NCBI RefSeq assembly: GCF_001855565.1
Contig: NZ_MKCR01000004.1
Location: 1-64,000 of the forward strand
Reading direction: 5' to 3'
DNA length: 64,000 bases
Source of the DNA: Chromobacterium amazonense
GTDB taxonomy: Bacteria > Pseudomonadota > Gammaproteobacteria > Burkholderiales > Chromobacteriaceae
The notes below the pieces were generated by a model, which ran no database searches, was not told the origin of the DNA, and was given only the letters and a program-made list of their open reading frames with translations. How positions within the stretch are numbered: the first letter of the stretch is position 1; each line of letters begins with the position of its first letter. The position numbers and the translations under genes are program-made. This document shows, piece after piece, positions 7,742-15,831 of the stretch.

Positions 7742-9391
7742 TCAGGCGGTGCGGAAACGGCTGATCGCCTGATCCAGTCCATGCGCCAGCTGCGACAGCT
7801 GTTGCGCCATCTCGGACGAGGATTCGACGGACTGGCCGTTCTCCACGCCCATGCTGGCGATGCGCTCCACATTCTTGGCCGCGTCGTTGCTGGCGGTGCT
7901 CTGCTCGCGCATCGCGCCGGCGATCTCGCTGGTTTTTTCCAGCAGACCAGACGACAGCTCGCGTATCTGGGCCAACTTCTCGCTGACCTGTTCGCTCAGC
8001 GTCACGCCGCTGCCCACCCGCTTGGCGGCCTCGCGCATGCTGGTGACGGCGGTGGTGGTGTCGCCTTGCACCGCCTGGATCTTGGACGAAATCTCGCCGG
8101 TGGCCTGAGCGGTGCGCTCGGCCAGCTTGCGCACTTCGTCCGCCACCACCGCGAAGCCGCGGCCCATTTCGCCGGCGCGCGCGGCTTCAATCGCAGCGTT
8201 CAGCGCCAATAGATTGGTCTGCTCGGCGATTTCGTGGATCACCTCTACGATATTGCCGATCTCGTCGGAACGCTGGTTCAGCGAATTGATCACCGTCTCG
8301 GACTCGCCTATCACCCGCGCGATTTCCTGCATTTCCCTGGCGGCGTCGCCGGCCACCTGGCTGCCGCTGACCGCCTCCTGCATGCTGCTGCGCGCCTCGT
8401 TGGCCATTTCCACCGCGTGCTCGGCCACCAGATTGATGCTGACCGTCATCTGCTCCACCGCCGCGGCGGTAGACGATGAGGCGTCGGTCTGCTGCCGCGA
8501 CGCCTCGGCGATGCGCTGCGATACCTGCGACAGCGAGGCCGCTGTGGAGTTGACTTGGTTGGAATCTTGCCGGGTGCGGTCGATGAAGGCGCGCAGATTG
8601 CCCAGCAGCTGCGCCAGCGCGCGGCCGGTTTCGCTGACCTCGTCGCGGCCATGCTGCTCTATCTTCACTGTCAGGTCGTTATGCTCGGCCGCAAAGCGCA
8701 TGCGCTCCTGCATCGAATCCAGCGGCTTGGTGATGGAGCGGGTGATCACCCAGGCTAATGCCGCGCCGGCCAGCAGCACCGCCAGCAACAGCGTCAACAG
8801 GAAAGCGGCGGCGCGCTCCATCGCCGCCACCATGGCGTCTTCGGATTCTTTCGCGGTGTTGTCAGCGAGTTCGCGCAGCTTGATCAAAGTGTCCCGCGCC
8901 GCGTAGAGCTTGGGCTTGAAAGGCATGATATTGGCGTCGGCGACATTGGCCGCGGTAATTTCACCCTTTTCTATTTTCTGGTACAGCCCCGCCATGCCCT
9001 GGGCGTAGCCATCCAGGCCGGACAGCACGCCGTCGAACTCCGCCTGATGATCGCCGGCCATCGCCATGGCCTTGGCTTCGCCCACCTGATCTCGCAACTT
9101 GGCGATGCTCTTGTCCAGGGCTTGCTTATTGGTCTGGATGCTCTGATCGGTGTTCGCCGGGTTGCCTATGCTGATGAAGATATTCTTCTCGTCCTGGCGG
9201 ATCTGCATCATGGTGCGTTGCATGCGGTCCAACTGATGGCGGAAGGCGATCTTTTCATTGACCAGCACCTTCAGTTCCGCCTCTAGATTATTCATCGTCC
9301 ACCAGGTGCCGCCGCCCAGCACAAACATGGCGAGCAGCAAGCTGCATGCCAGCAGCAGAATGCGCTGGCCGATAGTCAAAGCGTTAAACAT
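7742..9391 (-). CDS. methyl-accepting chemotaxis protein
   Basis: A 549-residue chemoreceptor. It has a first membrane helix at about 10-30, a periplasmic helical region of about 150 residues that looks like a four-helix-bundle ligand domain ([23 protein letters not shown]), a second membrane helix at about 195-215 ([23 protein letters not shown]), then HAMP and a long cytoplasmic signalling coiled coil. The conserved hairpin tip, with [15 protein letters not shown] and [19 protein letters not shown], contacts CheA/CheW. The start at 9391 ([10 protein letters not shown]) is chosen over 9454 because it opens directly into the first membrane helix. There is no CheB/CheR gene nearby, so it is an orphan receptor. 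Confidence 0.92.
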   Translation of the reverse strand: MFNALTIGQRILLLACSLLLAMFVLGGGTWWTMNNLEAELKVLVNEKIAFRHQLDRMQRTMMQIRQDEKNIFISIGNPANTDQSIQTNKQALDKSIAKLRDQVGEAKAMAMAGDHQAEFDGVLSGLDGYAQGMAGLYQKIEKGEITAANVADANIMPFKPKLYAARDTLIKLRELADNTAKESEDAMVAAMERAAAFLLTLLLAVLLAGAALAWVITRSITKPLDSMQERMRFAAEHNDLTVKIEQHGRDEVSETGRALAQLLGNLRAFIDRTRQDSNQVNSTAASLSQVSQRIAEASRQQTDASSSTAAAVEQMTVSINLVAEHAVEMANEARSSMQEAVSGSQVAGDAAREMQEIARVIGESETVINSLNQRSDEIGNIVEVIHEIAEQTNLLALNAAIEAARAGEMGRGFAVVADEVRKLAERTAQATGEISSKIQAVQGDTTTAVTSMREAAKRVGSGVTLSEQVSEKLAQIRELSSGLLEKTSEIAGAMREQSTASNDAAKNVERIASMGVENGQSVESSSEMAQQLSQLAHGLDQAISRFRTA

Positions 9392-9571
9392 GGTCCATCC
9401 CCAATAATGGATTGTTTTGATTGGCGGCCCCTGAACATGGCGACAGCCTGTCATCTCAGCTTACTCTGCCAATTAAACAATCGAAATGAAGAATGTTAAT
9501 GTTTTAGCACACTTGCCAGAATTCACATCCTGCCAGTAGCCTGAACGTCCAACGATTACGCTGAAAACGCC

Positions 9572-10411
9572 ATGTACACCACGCTGATCACGCCGGAACA
9601 ATTGTCCAGCCTGCCGCCTGCCGAGGTGGTGGTGCTGGACTGCCGTTTCCAGCTGGACAATCCCGACTACGGCCACGCCGCCTATGAGCAAGGGCATTTG
9701 CCCGGCGCCCACTACCTGCATCTGGACTACCACCTGTCCTCCAGCAAGAACGGCCGCAACGGCCGACATCCCTTGCCGGATGGCCAGCGGCTGGCGGTGG
9801 ATCTGGGCGCGATAGGGGTGGATGCGGCAACGCAAGTGGTAGCCTACGACGACGGTCCCAGCCAATACACCGCGCGCGCCTGGTGGCTGCTGCGCTGGCT
9901 GGGACATGAGAAGGCCGCGGTGCTGGATGGAGGCCTGAAGGCTTGGCTAGCCGCCGGCCTGCCGCTGGATCAAGCGCCGCCGGCCCGCCGCTCGCGCCGC
10001 TTCGCCATCCGGCCGTCGCTGGCGGCAACCGTCGATGCCGACGCCGTGCTGGCCAATCTGCAAACGCCGGCCTTCACTGTGGTGGACGCCCGCAGCAATG
10101 AGCGCTTCCACGGCGTGGGCGAGACGATAGACCCGGTGGGCGGCCACATACCGGGCGCCGCCAACCGCTTCTTCATGAATAATCTGGACGCCGAACAGCG
10201 CTACAAGCCGGCCGCGCAATTGCGCGCGGAATGGGAGGCGCTGCTGGGCCAAGGTTTCGATCCCGCCGCCATCGTCCACCAATGCGGCTCCGGCGTCACC
10301 GCCTGCCACAATCTGCTGGCGATGGAGATCGCCGGCCTACCCGGCAGCCGGCTCTACCCCGGCTCCTGGAGCGAGTGGTGCAGCGACCCGGCGCGGCCGG
10401 TGGCGCGCTGA
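9572..10411 (+). CDS. sseA: 3-mercaptopyruvate/thiosulfate sulfurtransferase
   Basis: A 279-residue protein with two rhodanese domains. The N-terminal domain (about 1-135) lacks the catalytic cysteine, while the C-terminal domain ends in VHQCGSGVTACHN. CGSGVT is the active-site loop of 3-mercaptopyruvate sulfurtransferases and differs from the CRKGVT of thiosulfate sulfurtransferases. It moves sulfur from mercaptopyruvate to acceptors such as thiols or cyanide. The gene stands alone, downstream of an AT-rich 180-bp spacer that separates it from the divergent chemoreceptor gene. Confidence 0.87.
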   Translation: MYTTLITPEQLSSLPPAEVVVLDCRFQLDNPDYGHAAYEQGHLPGAHYLHLDYHLSSSKNGRNGRHPLPDGQRLAVDLGAIGVDAATQVVAYDDGPSQYTARAWWLLRWLGHEKAAVLDGGLKAWLAAGLPLDQAPPARRSRRFAIRPSLAATVDADAVLANLQTPAFTVVDARSNERFHGVGETIDPVGGHIPGAANRFFMNNLDAEQRYKPAAQLRAEWEALLGQGFDPAAIVHQCGSGVTACHNLLAMEIAGLPGSRLYPGSWSEWCSDPARPVAR

Positions 10412-10481
10412 CCTGCGCGCCATAAAGAAAGCCCGGCCTGGCCTGGCTCTCCATCGCAACCGCGCGGGGACAGGCTCACCG

Positions 10482-11078
10482 CTACCCCAGGATCAGCCGC
10501 TGCAGCAGGCGCTGCCCGGCCGGCCAGCTGCCCAGGCCGGCGTGGCTGCCCATGTGGCCGGCCATGCCGCCGTCGACGAATTCCGCGCCCCACAGCGCGG
10601 CCATCCGCCGCGCTTCCTCGAACTCGCAGAACGGATCATCGCGGCTGGCCACCAACAGCGCCGGCACCGGCAGCTTGCGCTCCGGCAGCGTTTCGAAGCC
10701 GGCGAAAGTCGGCAGCGGCGCGCCGTCCGGCAGTTCGCCGCTGGCGCGGGCGCGCTCGTCGGTCAGCGGAATCGCCGGCGGCGCCACCAGCAGCGCGCCC
10801 TTCACCTTGCGCTGCTCCAGCAGCGTGGCCTGCAGCAGCCAGGCGACCGTCGTATGGCAGCCCAGACTGTGGGCGGCGATCACCAGTTTCCCCGGAATCT
10901 CCGCCACCGCCGCGGCCAGACCGGCCACCCATTCGTCGCGGGTCGGGTATAGCCAGTCGCGCTGCTCCGCGCGGCGCGCCAGCGGATAGGTTTTTTCCCA
11001 GTAGCCGTGCCAGTGCGTGTCGCCGGAATTGCCCCAGCCCGGCACCGTCAGCAGCGTGACGTCATCGTCGTCCCACAT
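10482..11078 (-). CDS. RBBP9/YdeN-type serine hydrolase
   Basis: A 198-residue alpha/beta hydrolase. The family features are all present: an N-terminal VPGWGNSGDTHW, the nucleophile motif AHSLGC, the acidic residue region ASRDDPFCEFEEA and the C-terminal histidine in GHMGSHAGLGSWPAG. Members are small serine hydrolases of unclear substrate. The ATG at 11078 overlaps the TGA of the exonuclease III gene (TGATG), so translation is probably coupled and the two form an operon. Confidence 0.85.
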   Translation of the reverse strand: MWDDDDVTLLTVPGWGNSGDTHWHGYWEKTYPLARRAEQRDWLYPTRDEWVAGLAAAVAEIPGKLVIAAHSLGCHTTVAWLLQATLLEQRKVKGALLVAPPAIPLTDERARASGELPDGAPLPTFAGFETLPERKLPVPALLVASRDDPFCEFEEARRMAALWGAEFVDGGMAGHMGSHAGLGSWPAGQRLLQRLILG

Positions 11079-11854
11079 CACAGCTCCCGGCGGTAGTCCA
11101 CGATCAGCGGCGCGTGGTCGGAGAATTTCTCGTCCTTGTACACGCTGGCGGACTCGGCCAGCTCCATCAACGAGGGAGTGACGATGTGGTAGTCGATGCG
11201 CCAGCCCACATCCTTGGCGTAGGCCTGGCCGCGGTTGCTCCACCAGGTATAGCCCGGCGCATCCGGATACAGATTGCGCCACACGTCGCGCCAGCCGACG
11301 CGGCCCAACAGGTCGGTCATCCAGGCGCGCTCCTCCGGCAGGAAGCCGGAGTTCTTCAGATTGCCCTTCCAATTTTTCAGGTCGATCTCGTTGTGGGCGA
11401 TGTTCCAGTCGCCGCAGATCACGATGTCGCGGCCGGCCGCCTTCAGCTTCTCCAGATGCGGCATGAACACATCGAGAAAATCGAACTTCACCTGCTGCCG
11501 TTCATCGCTGCTGGAGCCGGACGGCAAATACAGCGAAATGACGGACAGATTGCCTAAATCCAGTTGCAGGAAACGGCCTTCGGCATCGATCCAGTCCACG
11601 CCCAGCCCCTCCACCACCGCATCCGGCTGGTGGCGCGTATACAGACCCACGCCGCTATAGCCCTTCTTCTCTGCATAATGGAAATAGCCGGTAAGGCCGT
11701 CCGGATTGCGCATCCGGTCCGACAGATCGCCGGCCTGCGCCTTCAGTTCCTGCACGCAGACGAAGTCGGCGCGGATGGTGGCCAGCCAGTCGAAAAAGCC
11801 TTTCTTGTCCGCAGAGCGGATGCCATTCAAATTGGCGGAAACGATTCGAAGCAA
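11078..11854 (-). CDS. xth: exodeoxyribonuclease III (AP endonuclease)
   Basis: A 258-residue EEP-fold nuclease for base-excision repair: it cuts abasic sites and removes 3' blocking groups. Visible motifs are SANLNGIRSA, the metal ligand VQELKAQ, CGDWNIAHNEIDL, WRIDYHIV and the terminal SDHAPLIVDY. The reading frame begins at TTG 11854, preceded at a good distance by GGGAG; this gives exactly the conserved N-terminus MLRIVSANLNG, so an unusual TTG start is the best choice. It is divergent from pyrE with a 75-bp gap, and its stop overlaps the start of the RBBP9-type hydrolase. Confidence 0.92.
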   Translation of the reverse strand: MLRIVSANLNGIRSADKKGFFDWLATIRADFVCVQELKAQAGDLSDRMRNPDGLTGYFHYAEKKGYSGVGLYTRHQPDAVVEGLGVDWIDAEGRFLQLDLGNLSVISLYLPSGSSSDERQQVKFDFLDVFMPHLEKLKAAGRDIVICGDWNIAHNEIDLKNWKGNLKNSGFLPEERAWMTDLLGRVGWRDVWRNLYPDAPGYTWWSNRGQAYAKDVGWRIDYHIVTPSLMELAESASVYKDEKFSDHAPLIVDYRREL

Positions 11855-11929
11855 GGGGGTCTCCCGTGGTATGCTTGCGGCAATTTAAGCCGCCATTCAA
11901 ACAGTTAACGATTTCATCAAGGAGTAAAG

Positions 11930-12574
11930 ATGAGCGATTTCCGTCAAGAGTTTATTCGTTTTGCGCTCGACAAGCAGGTTTTGAAGTTTGGCGAGTTCAT
12001 CACTAAGGCGGGACGCAAATCGCCGTACTTCTTCAACGCCGGTCTGTTCAACGATGGCGAATCCACGCTGAAGCTGTCGCGCTTCTACGCCCAGTCCATC
12101 CTGAACAGCCAGGTTCAGTTCGACATGCTGTTCGGCCCGGCCTACAAGGGCATCATCCTGGCAGCCGCCGCCGGCATGGCGCTGGCCGAACAGGGCCGCA
12201 ACGTGCCGTTCGCCTACAACCGCAAGGAGGCCAAGGACCACGGCGAAGGCGGCACGCTGGTCGGCGCGCCGCTGCAGGGCAAGGTGCTGATCATAGACGA
12301 CGTGATTTCCGCCGGCACCTCGGTGCGCGAATCGGTGGAGCTGATCCGCGCCGCCGGCGCCACCCCTGCCGGCGTGGCCATCGCGCTGGACCGGATGGAG
12401 CGCGGCCAGGGCGAATTGTCCGCGGTGCAGGAAGTGGCGCAGCAACACGGCCTGCCGGTCGTGGCCATCGCCACGCTGAAAGACGTGCTGGGCTTCCTGG
12501 AAAACAGCCCGGAGCTGGCCGCCCACCTCGACGCGGTGCGCGCCTATCGCGCCCAGTACGGAGTCGACTACTGA
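11930..12574 (+). CDS. pyrE: orotate phosphoribosyltransferase
   Basis: The 214-residue enzyme converts orotate and PRPP into OMP in pyrimidine synthesis. The PRPP-binding signature is [16 protein letters not shown] (about residues 120-135), and the N-terminal [21 protein letters not shown] is typical. The ATG has a strong SD (AAGGAGTAAAG). Its stop overlaps the start of the next gene (TGATGA), so the two are co-translated. It lies divergently beside the xth gene, a neighbourhood common among betaproteobacteria. Confidence 0.95.
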   Translation: MSDFRQEFIRFALDKQVLKFGEFITKAGRKSPYFFNAGLFNDGESTLKLSRFYAQSILNSQVQFDMLFGPAYKGIILAAAAGMALAEQGRNVPFAYNRKEAKDHGEGGTLVGAPLQGKVLIIDDVISAGTSVRESVELIRAAGATPAGVAIALDRMERGQGELSAVQEVAQQHGLPVVAIATLKDVLGFLENSPELAAHLDAVRAYRAQYGVDY

Positions 12575-13161
12575 TGAAAGCGCTTGCCGGATTGCTGCTG
12601 CTGTTGTATTCGCTGGCTCACGCCGACGTGTACAAATGGGTGGACGAGTCCGGCAAGACGCATTATAGCGACGCGCCGCCGCTGCAAGGTCAAAGCCGCG
12701 GCGTGGCGCAGCTGAGCAAGCAGGGCATGGTAAAAAAGCCGGCCGAAACCGAGGCGCAGCGCCAAAGCCGCGAAGCCTCGGCCGCCGCCGCCAGGCAGCT
12801 GCTGCAAAAGCAGCAGGATGCCGCGCGCCATGACCAGGCGCTGGTGCAGAGCTACTCCACGCTGGCGGAGCTGCAGGCCGACCGCGAAAAGCAGCTCTCC
12901 GTTCTGCAGTCGGCCTATCGCGCGCTGGAGCTGCGCGCCCAGGGCCTGGCCATCCAGCAGCGCGACTTGCAGCAAGACCTGGAACAGCACAACAAGCAGC
13001 ATCAAAAACCGCCCGCCGCCACGCTGCACAATCTGCAAGTGCTGCAACGCGAACAGAAAGACCTGCAGGCCCTGATGGCGTCCAAGCGCGCCGAAATCAA
13101 CAACTACCAGCAGAAAATGCAGCAGGACCTACAGCGCTACCGCCAGCTCAGCGGCAAATAG
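12574..13161 (+). CDS. DUF4124 domain protein, exported, coiled coil
   Basis: A 195-residue precursor with an N-terminal signal sequence ([17 protein letters not shown]). The DUF4124 motif follows at once: DVYKWVDESGKTHYSDAPP. The rest, from about residue 60, is a long Gln/Ala/Lys-rich coiled coil with many QQ and QRD segments, so the mature protein is probably an elongated periplasmic rod. The function is unknown. It overlaps the pyrE stop by one base. Confidence 0.8.
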   Translation: MKALAGLLLLLYSLAHADVYKWVDESGKTHYSDAPPLQGQSRGVAQLSKQGMVKKPAETEAQRQSREASAAAARQLLQKQQDAARHDQALVQSYSTLAELQADREKQLSVLQSAYRALELRAQGLAIQQRDLQQDLEQHNKQHQKPPAATLHNLQVLQREQKDLQALMASKRAEINNYQQKMQQDLQRYRQLSGK

Positions 13162-13187
13162 CGCGGCTCGTCAGGCTTGCGCGGCGA

Positions 13188-13517
13188 TTATTGCCCGCCT
13201 TCCTTGCGCTGCCAGGCCTGTTGCAGCGCCTGGGTAGCCTGCTGCAAGGTCTGCTGCGCGTTGCCCTGGGCCGTGGTGGCCTCGTTCAGATCGGCGCTGG
13301 CCTTGTCCAAGGCCGCCTGGGCGCCGGCGAGTTTTTGTTCGGCCAACGCCTTGGCGTCCTGCGCGTCCTTCAATCGCTTGTCGGCCGTTCGCTGCTGGCT
13401 CTCCGCCTGCTGAAACGCCATCTGCGCCGCCAGCAATTGCTCATCGACGGTTTGCGCCAGCGCGGCGCCAGACCACAGGGCCGCCAGCAACAGCCCGCTC
13501 TTCGTCAGCATCTTCAT
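13188..13517 (-). CDS. exported coiled-coil protein, unknown function
   Basis: A 109-residue precursor: a signal peptide (MKMLTKSGLLLAALWSGAALA) followed by a heptad-like Ala/Gln/Leu-rich helix over nearly all of the mature chain. This composition resembles small periplasmic coiled-coil proteins (Lpp- or OmpH-like in shape only). The ATG at 13517 has the SD GAAGGGGAAACC; 13538 would add seven polar residues before the signal peptide. It is convergent with the DUF4124 gene, which also encodes an exported coiled coil. Confidence 0.65.
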   Translation of the reverse strand: MKMLTKSGLLLAALWSGAALAQTVDEQLLAAQMAFQQAESQQRTADKRLKDAQDAKALAEQKLAGAQAALDKASADLNEATTAQGNAQQTLQQATQALQQAWQRKEGGQ

Positions 13518-13611
13518 GGTTTCCCCTTCTTCGGCCAAACGGCCGCCAAGCCGACATTATGCGGCAAGCCCGCTTTTGACGACATGCTTGTATCTTCGCC
13601 GCGCATTCTTA

Positions 13612-13683
13612 GGGGCTGTTGAAGTGTGCTGGGTGGATTACGTTTGCGCCCGGCGCGACCGCTCACCAAACGTCAACAGCCCC
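13612..13683. mobile_element. 72-bp MITE-like element with TA flanks
   Basis: The segment begins GGGGCTGTTGA and ends with its perfect inverse TCAACAGCCCC (11-bp terminal repeats). It is flanked on both sides by TA (13610-13611, 13684-13685), the target duplication made by IS630/Tc1-type transposases. A second inverted pair (ACGTTTG/CAAACGT) lies inside. It is too short to code for anything. Its outer edge forms the stop codon of the DUF454 gene. Confidence 0.5.
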
Positions 13684-14063
13684 TAGGGCTTCGACGGCCG
13701 GCTCAGCAGATACAGCAGCACCGACAGCTCGATCGCCGCCACCAGCCATGGCACCCAGTGCGGCGGCCTGGCCAGCAACAGGGCGACGAATCCGGCCCCC
13801 ATGCCCAGCGCGGCGAAGCATTTGGCGCGCGCGGGCACGATACGCTGTTCGCGCCAGCGACGCAGGCCGGGGCCGAAGCGCGGATGGTCCAGCAGCCGCT
13901 GCTCCAGCCGCGGCGACGATTTGCTGAAACAAGCCAGCGCCAGGATCAGGAAAATGGTGGTGGGCATCACTGGCAACAGCGCGCCGATCACGCCCAGTCC
14001 GACCATCAAGACGCCGCTTAGCAGGTAAAACCAGCGCACCGCCGGATACTGCCCAGGGCTCAA
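13683..14063 (-). CDS. DUF454 (YbaN-like) inner-membrane protein
   Basis: A small inner-membrane protein (126 residues from TTG, 137 from ATG 14096). The family signature LPVMPTTIFLILALACFSKSSPRLEQRLLDHPRFGP is clear and is followed by further membrane helices near the C-terminus. The function is unknown. I prefer TTG 14063: it has CAGG seven bases upstream, overlaps the TGA of the heme oxygenase gene (TTGA) and starts just before the first helix; the ATG at 14096 would need a 37-bp overlap and has a weak SD. The TAG stop is made of a flanking TA plus the first G of the miniature element. Confidence 0.8.
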   Translation of the reverse strand: MSPGQYPAVRWFYLLSGVLMVGLGVIGALLPVMPTTIFLILALACFSKSSPRLEQRLLDHPRFGPGLRRWREQRIVPARAKCFAALGMGAGFVALLLARPPHWVPWLVAAIELSVLLYLLSRPSKP

Positions 14064-14641
14064 GCGTACACCTGGTCCAGATGGCCATTCATGCAAGCGA
14101 AGGCCGCCACCGCGCCGGCGGTGACGCGGGCCTCCGCCGCCTCATCCAGCTGCAGGCCGTCCAGCACGGCGGTGAAAGCGCGCCAGTGGCGGGCGCGGCC
14201 ATCCGGATGACCGGCCAGGTGGCGGGCGCCGCAGTGCTCGTCCAATCCGAGTTTGCCGGCCAGCTTATACAGGATGGCGGCGCCCAGCTTGGAGCCTTCC
14301 ACCACATACAGCCAGCCCATCGCGGTGGCGACGTCCAGGGTTTCGCTGATCGGCGCATCCTGCAGCTGCGGCAGCGGCCGGCCCAGATAGGCCAGGTCGG
14401 CGGCGATGCTGTGGTAGCGGCGGCGCTCGGCCAAGTCCGGGAACAGCGCCGCCAGCTCGGGATTGTCATACAAAGCGTCGGCATCGCGCAGGAAGCGGTA
14501 CTGCGCCTCCAGGAAGCGGCTGTAATTCTCGCGGTTGGCGAAAGGCTGATTGGCCATGATGCGCTGGTCCAGCTGGTCATGGGTGGCGTGAGTGCGGGCT
14601 TTCAGATCCTGGGTGCGGGTGGTGTCGATTACGCTGCTCAT
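14060..14641 (-). CDS. hemO: heme oxygenase (biliverdin-producing type)
   Basis: The 193-residue cytosolic enzyme opens heme to release iron. The proximal histidine lies in ARTHATHDQLD (about residues 15-25), and the distal-helix signature is GWLYVVEGSKLGAAIL, as in the bacterial HemO/BphO group. The start at 14641 has a good SD (CAGGAAATCCCAGA); the frame stays open further upstream but runs through the promoter. A Fur-like site lies about 100 bp upstream, so it should be expressed under iron limitation. The DUF454 gene follows in the same transcript. No phytochrome gene is adjacent, which favours the iron-acquisition role. Confidence 0.85.
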   Translation of the reverse strand: MSSVIDTTRTQDLKARTHATHDQLDQRIMANQPFANRENYSRFLEAQYRFLRDADALYDNPELAALFPDLAERRRYHSIAADLAYLGRPLPQLQDAPISETLDVATAMGWLYVVEGSKLGAAILYKLAGKLGLDEHCGARHLAGHPDGRARHWRAFTAVLDGLQLDEAAEARVTAGAVAAFACMNGHLDQVYA

Positions 14642-14730
14642 TCTGGGATTTCCTGTTGAATCGCCTCCCGCCGCCGGCGGGAAGGAAAGTGATGCGCTGG
14701 CGGAGGCAGGTCGGCCGACGCACAAAACGT

Positions 14731-14756
14731 AATGATAACCATTTTTATTTATTATC
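14731..14756 (-). promoter_or_regulatory. Fur-box-like site upstream of heme oxygenase
   Basis: An AT-rich patch in a GC-rich genome. On the minus strand it reads GATAATAAATAAAAATGG followed by TTATCATT, a good match to overlapping Fur hexamers (GATAAT and ATCATT). TTGATA and TATCAT elements that could form the promoter overlap the same site, so iron-bound Fur would block transcription. Confidence 0.55.
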
Positions 14757-14851
14757 AAAAGCAGGAATTCGCCCGCCTCCCGCATCGCCCTGGCGCAAGG
14801 CAGGCCAGGCGGCATGAAGGCAATAGAAGCAAATCGACTCGAGAAACAGAA

Positions 14852-14882
14852 AAGCAAAAGGCCCGATCAGAGGATCGGGCCT
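14852..14882 (-). terminator. intrinsic terminator of the tRNA-Lys array
   Basis: A perfect 10-bp stem (AGGCCCGATC/GATCGGGCCT, four-base loop, 14859-14882) is followed on the minus strand by TTTGCTTTT. It lies 15 bp beyond the last tRNA of the array. Confidence 0.85.
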
Positions 14883-14896
14883 GGCGCGTGAATTCT

Positions 14897-14972
14897 TGGT
14901 GGGTCGTGCGGGATTCGAACCTGCGACCAACGGATTAAAAGTCCGCTGCTCTACCAGCTGAGCTAACGACCC
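14897..14972 (-). tRNA. tRNA-Lys (anticodon UUU), with encoded CCA
   Basis: A 76-nt cloverleaf read on the minus strand: acceptor GGGTCGT, D-arm AGCTCAGCTGGTAGAGC, anticodon loop CTTTTAA (UUU), T-loop GGTTCGAATCC, encoded CCA. It is the last gene of the array and its sequence is identical to the first (15278-15353). Confidence 0.95.
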
Positions 14973-15008
14973 ATAGGGTAATGCCGTGTCGGGGGTATGC
15001 AGGGATGG

Positions 15009-15084
15009 TGGTGGGTCGTGAGTGGCTCGAACACTCGACCTACGGATTAAGAGTCCGCTGCTCTACCAACTGAGCTAACGACCC
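15009..15084 (-). tRNA. tRNA-Lys (anticodon CUU), with encoded CCA
   Basis: A 76-nt cloverleaf on the minus strand, with acceptor GGGTCGT, anticodon loop CTCTTAA (CUU) and encoded CCA. It is identical to the copy at 15165-15240 and differs from the UUU genes in the anticodon, the variable region and the T-arm. Confidence 0.95.
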
Positions 15085-15164
15085 ATCCTAAACTGCATTG
15101 ACAACAGAAATGAACTTGAATCGGCCACCCATCAGCATGGCTGATAGACGAAAGCTTGTCTGGA

Positions 15165-15240
15165 TGGTGGGTCGTGAGTGGCTCGAACACTCGACCTACG
15201 GATTAAGAGTCCGCTGCTCTACCAACTGAGCTAACGACCC
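15165..15240 (-). tRNA. tRNA-Lys (anticodon CUU), with encoded CCA
   Basis: A 76-nt cloverleaf on the minus strand with anticodon loop CTCTTAA (CUU). It is a sequence-identical duplicate of 15009-15084, separated from it by 80 bp. Confidence 0.95.
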
Positions 15241-15277
15241 GTCCGGGACATGCTAATGCACTATATCAAGTTTTCTC

Positions 15278-15353
15278 TGGTGGGTCGTGCGGGATTCGAA
15301 CCTGCGACCAACGGATTAAAAGTCCGCTGCTCTACCAGCTGAGCTAACGACCC
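15278..15353 (-). tRNA. tRNA-Lys (anticodon UUU), with encoded CCA
   Basis: A 76-nt cloverleaf on the minus strand with anticodon loop CTTTTAA (UUU). It is the promoter-proximal gene of the four-tRNA array; its 5' end lies 15 bp after the -10 element. Confidence 0.95.
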
Positions 15354-15368
15354 AAGCGAGAGACCGCA

Positions 15369-15397
15369 ACTATAATGAAACGCTTTATTGCAGTCAA
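15369..15397 (-). promoter_or_regulatory. sigma-70 promoter of the tRNA-Lys array
   Basis: On the minus strand TTGACT (15397-15392), a 17-bp spacer and TATAGT (15374-15369) form a near-consensus promoter ending 15 bp before the first tRNA. The GC-rich stretch right after the -10 would suit stringent control. Confidence 0.85.
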
Positions 15398-15479
15398 GCC
15401 TAACGCAAAGATTTTTTTCAGCATCCCAGACTAGGCGGGAACGAAAGCGCTGCATCGACAGTCATAGGTCAACAGGAAA

Positions 15480-15830
15480 TCAAGCTGCTCCGCCCCTTGA
15501 AACCACGCTGTCCGATACCCATGTCAGATAAGCGGGCAAGCCCGATGCAACAGGCAAGGCGATGATTTCCGGCACATCGTACGGGTGCAGCTGCAGCAGC
15601 CTCGCCTCCAGCGCCGGATAGGCGTCGCGGCGGGTCTTGATCAACAGCGGCACCTCGTCCGCCTGCTCCACCGCGCCCTGCCAGCGGTATACCGAACGGC
15701 AAGGCGCCAGAATATTGACGCAAGCGGCCAGCCGCTCGCCGACCAGCGTTGCCGCAATCTGTCCCGCCAGCTGCGAATCGGGTACATTGCAGACAACCAT
15801 TAAACATTCGTCAGATGGAAAAGAATTCAC
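15480..15830 (-). CDS. cutA: CutA1 divalent-cation tolerance protein
   Basis: A 116-residue member of the CutA1 family, a small trimeric ferredoxin-like fold linked to copper tolerance. Typical segments are VVCNVPDSQLAGQIAATLVGERLAACVNIL, SVYRWQGAVEQADEVPLLIKT and HPYDVPEIIALPVASGLPAYLTWV. The GTG at 15830 is chosen because GGGAG lies ten bases upstream; the internal ATG at 15800 has no SD. The start codon is one base away from the start of the divergent fxsA. Confidence 0.87.
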   Translation of the reverse strand: MNSFPSDECLMVVCNVPDSQLAGQIAATLVGERLAACVNILAPCRSVYRWQGAVEQADEVPLLIKTRRDAYPALEARLLQLHPYDVPEIIALPVASGLPAYLTWVSDSVVSRGGAA

Positions 15831-15831
15831 G

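Noticed and set aside
15261-15455. A 64-codon minus-strand frame with the text SLAQLVEQRTFNPLVAGSNPARPT
   Set aside because: It reads straight through a tRNA-Lys gene; this peptide is a well-known false protein made by translating tRNA genes.
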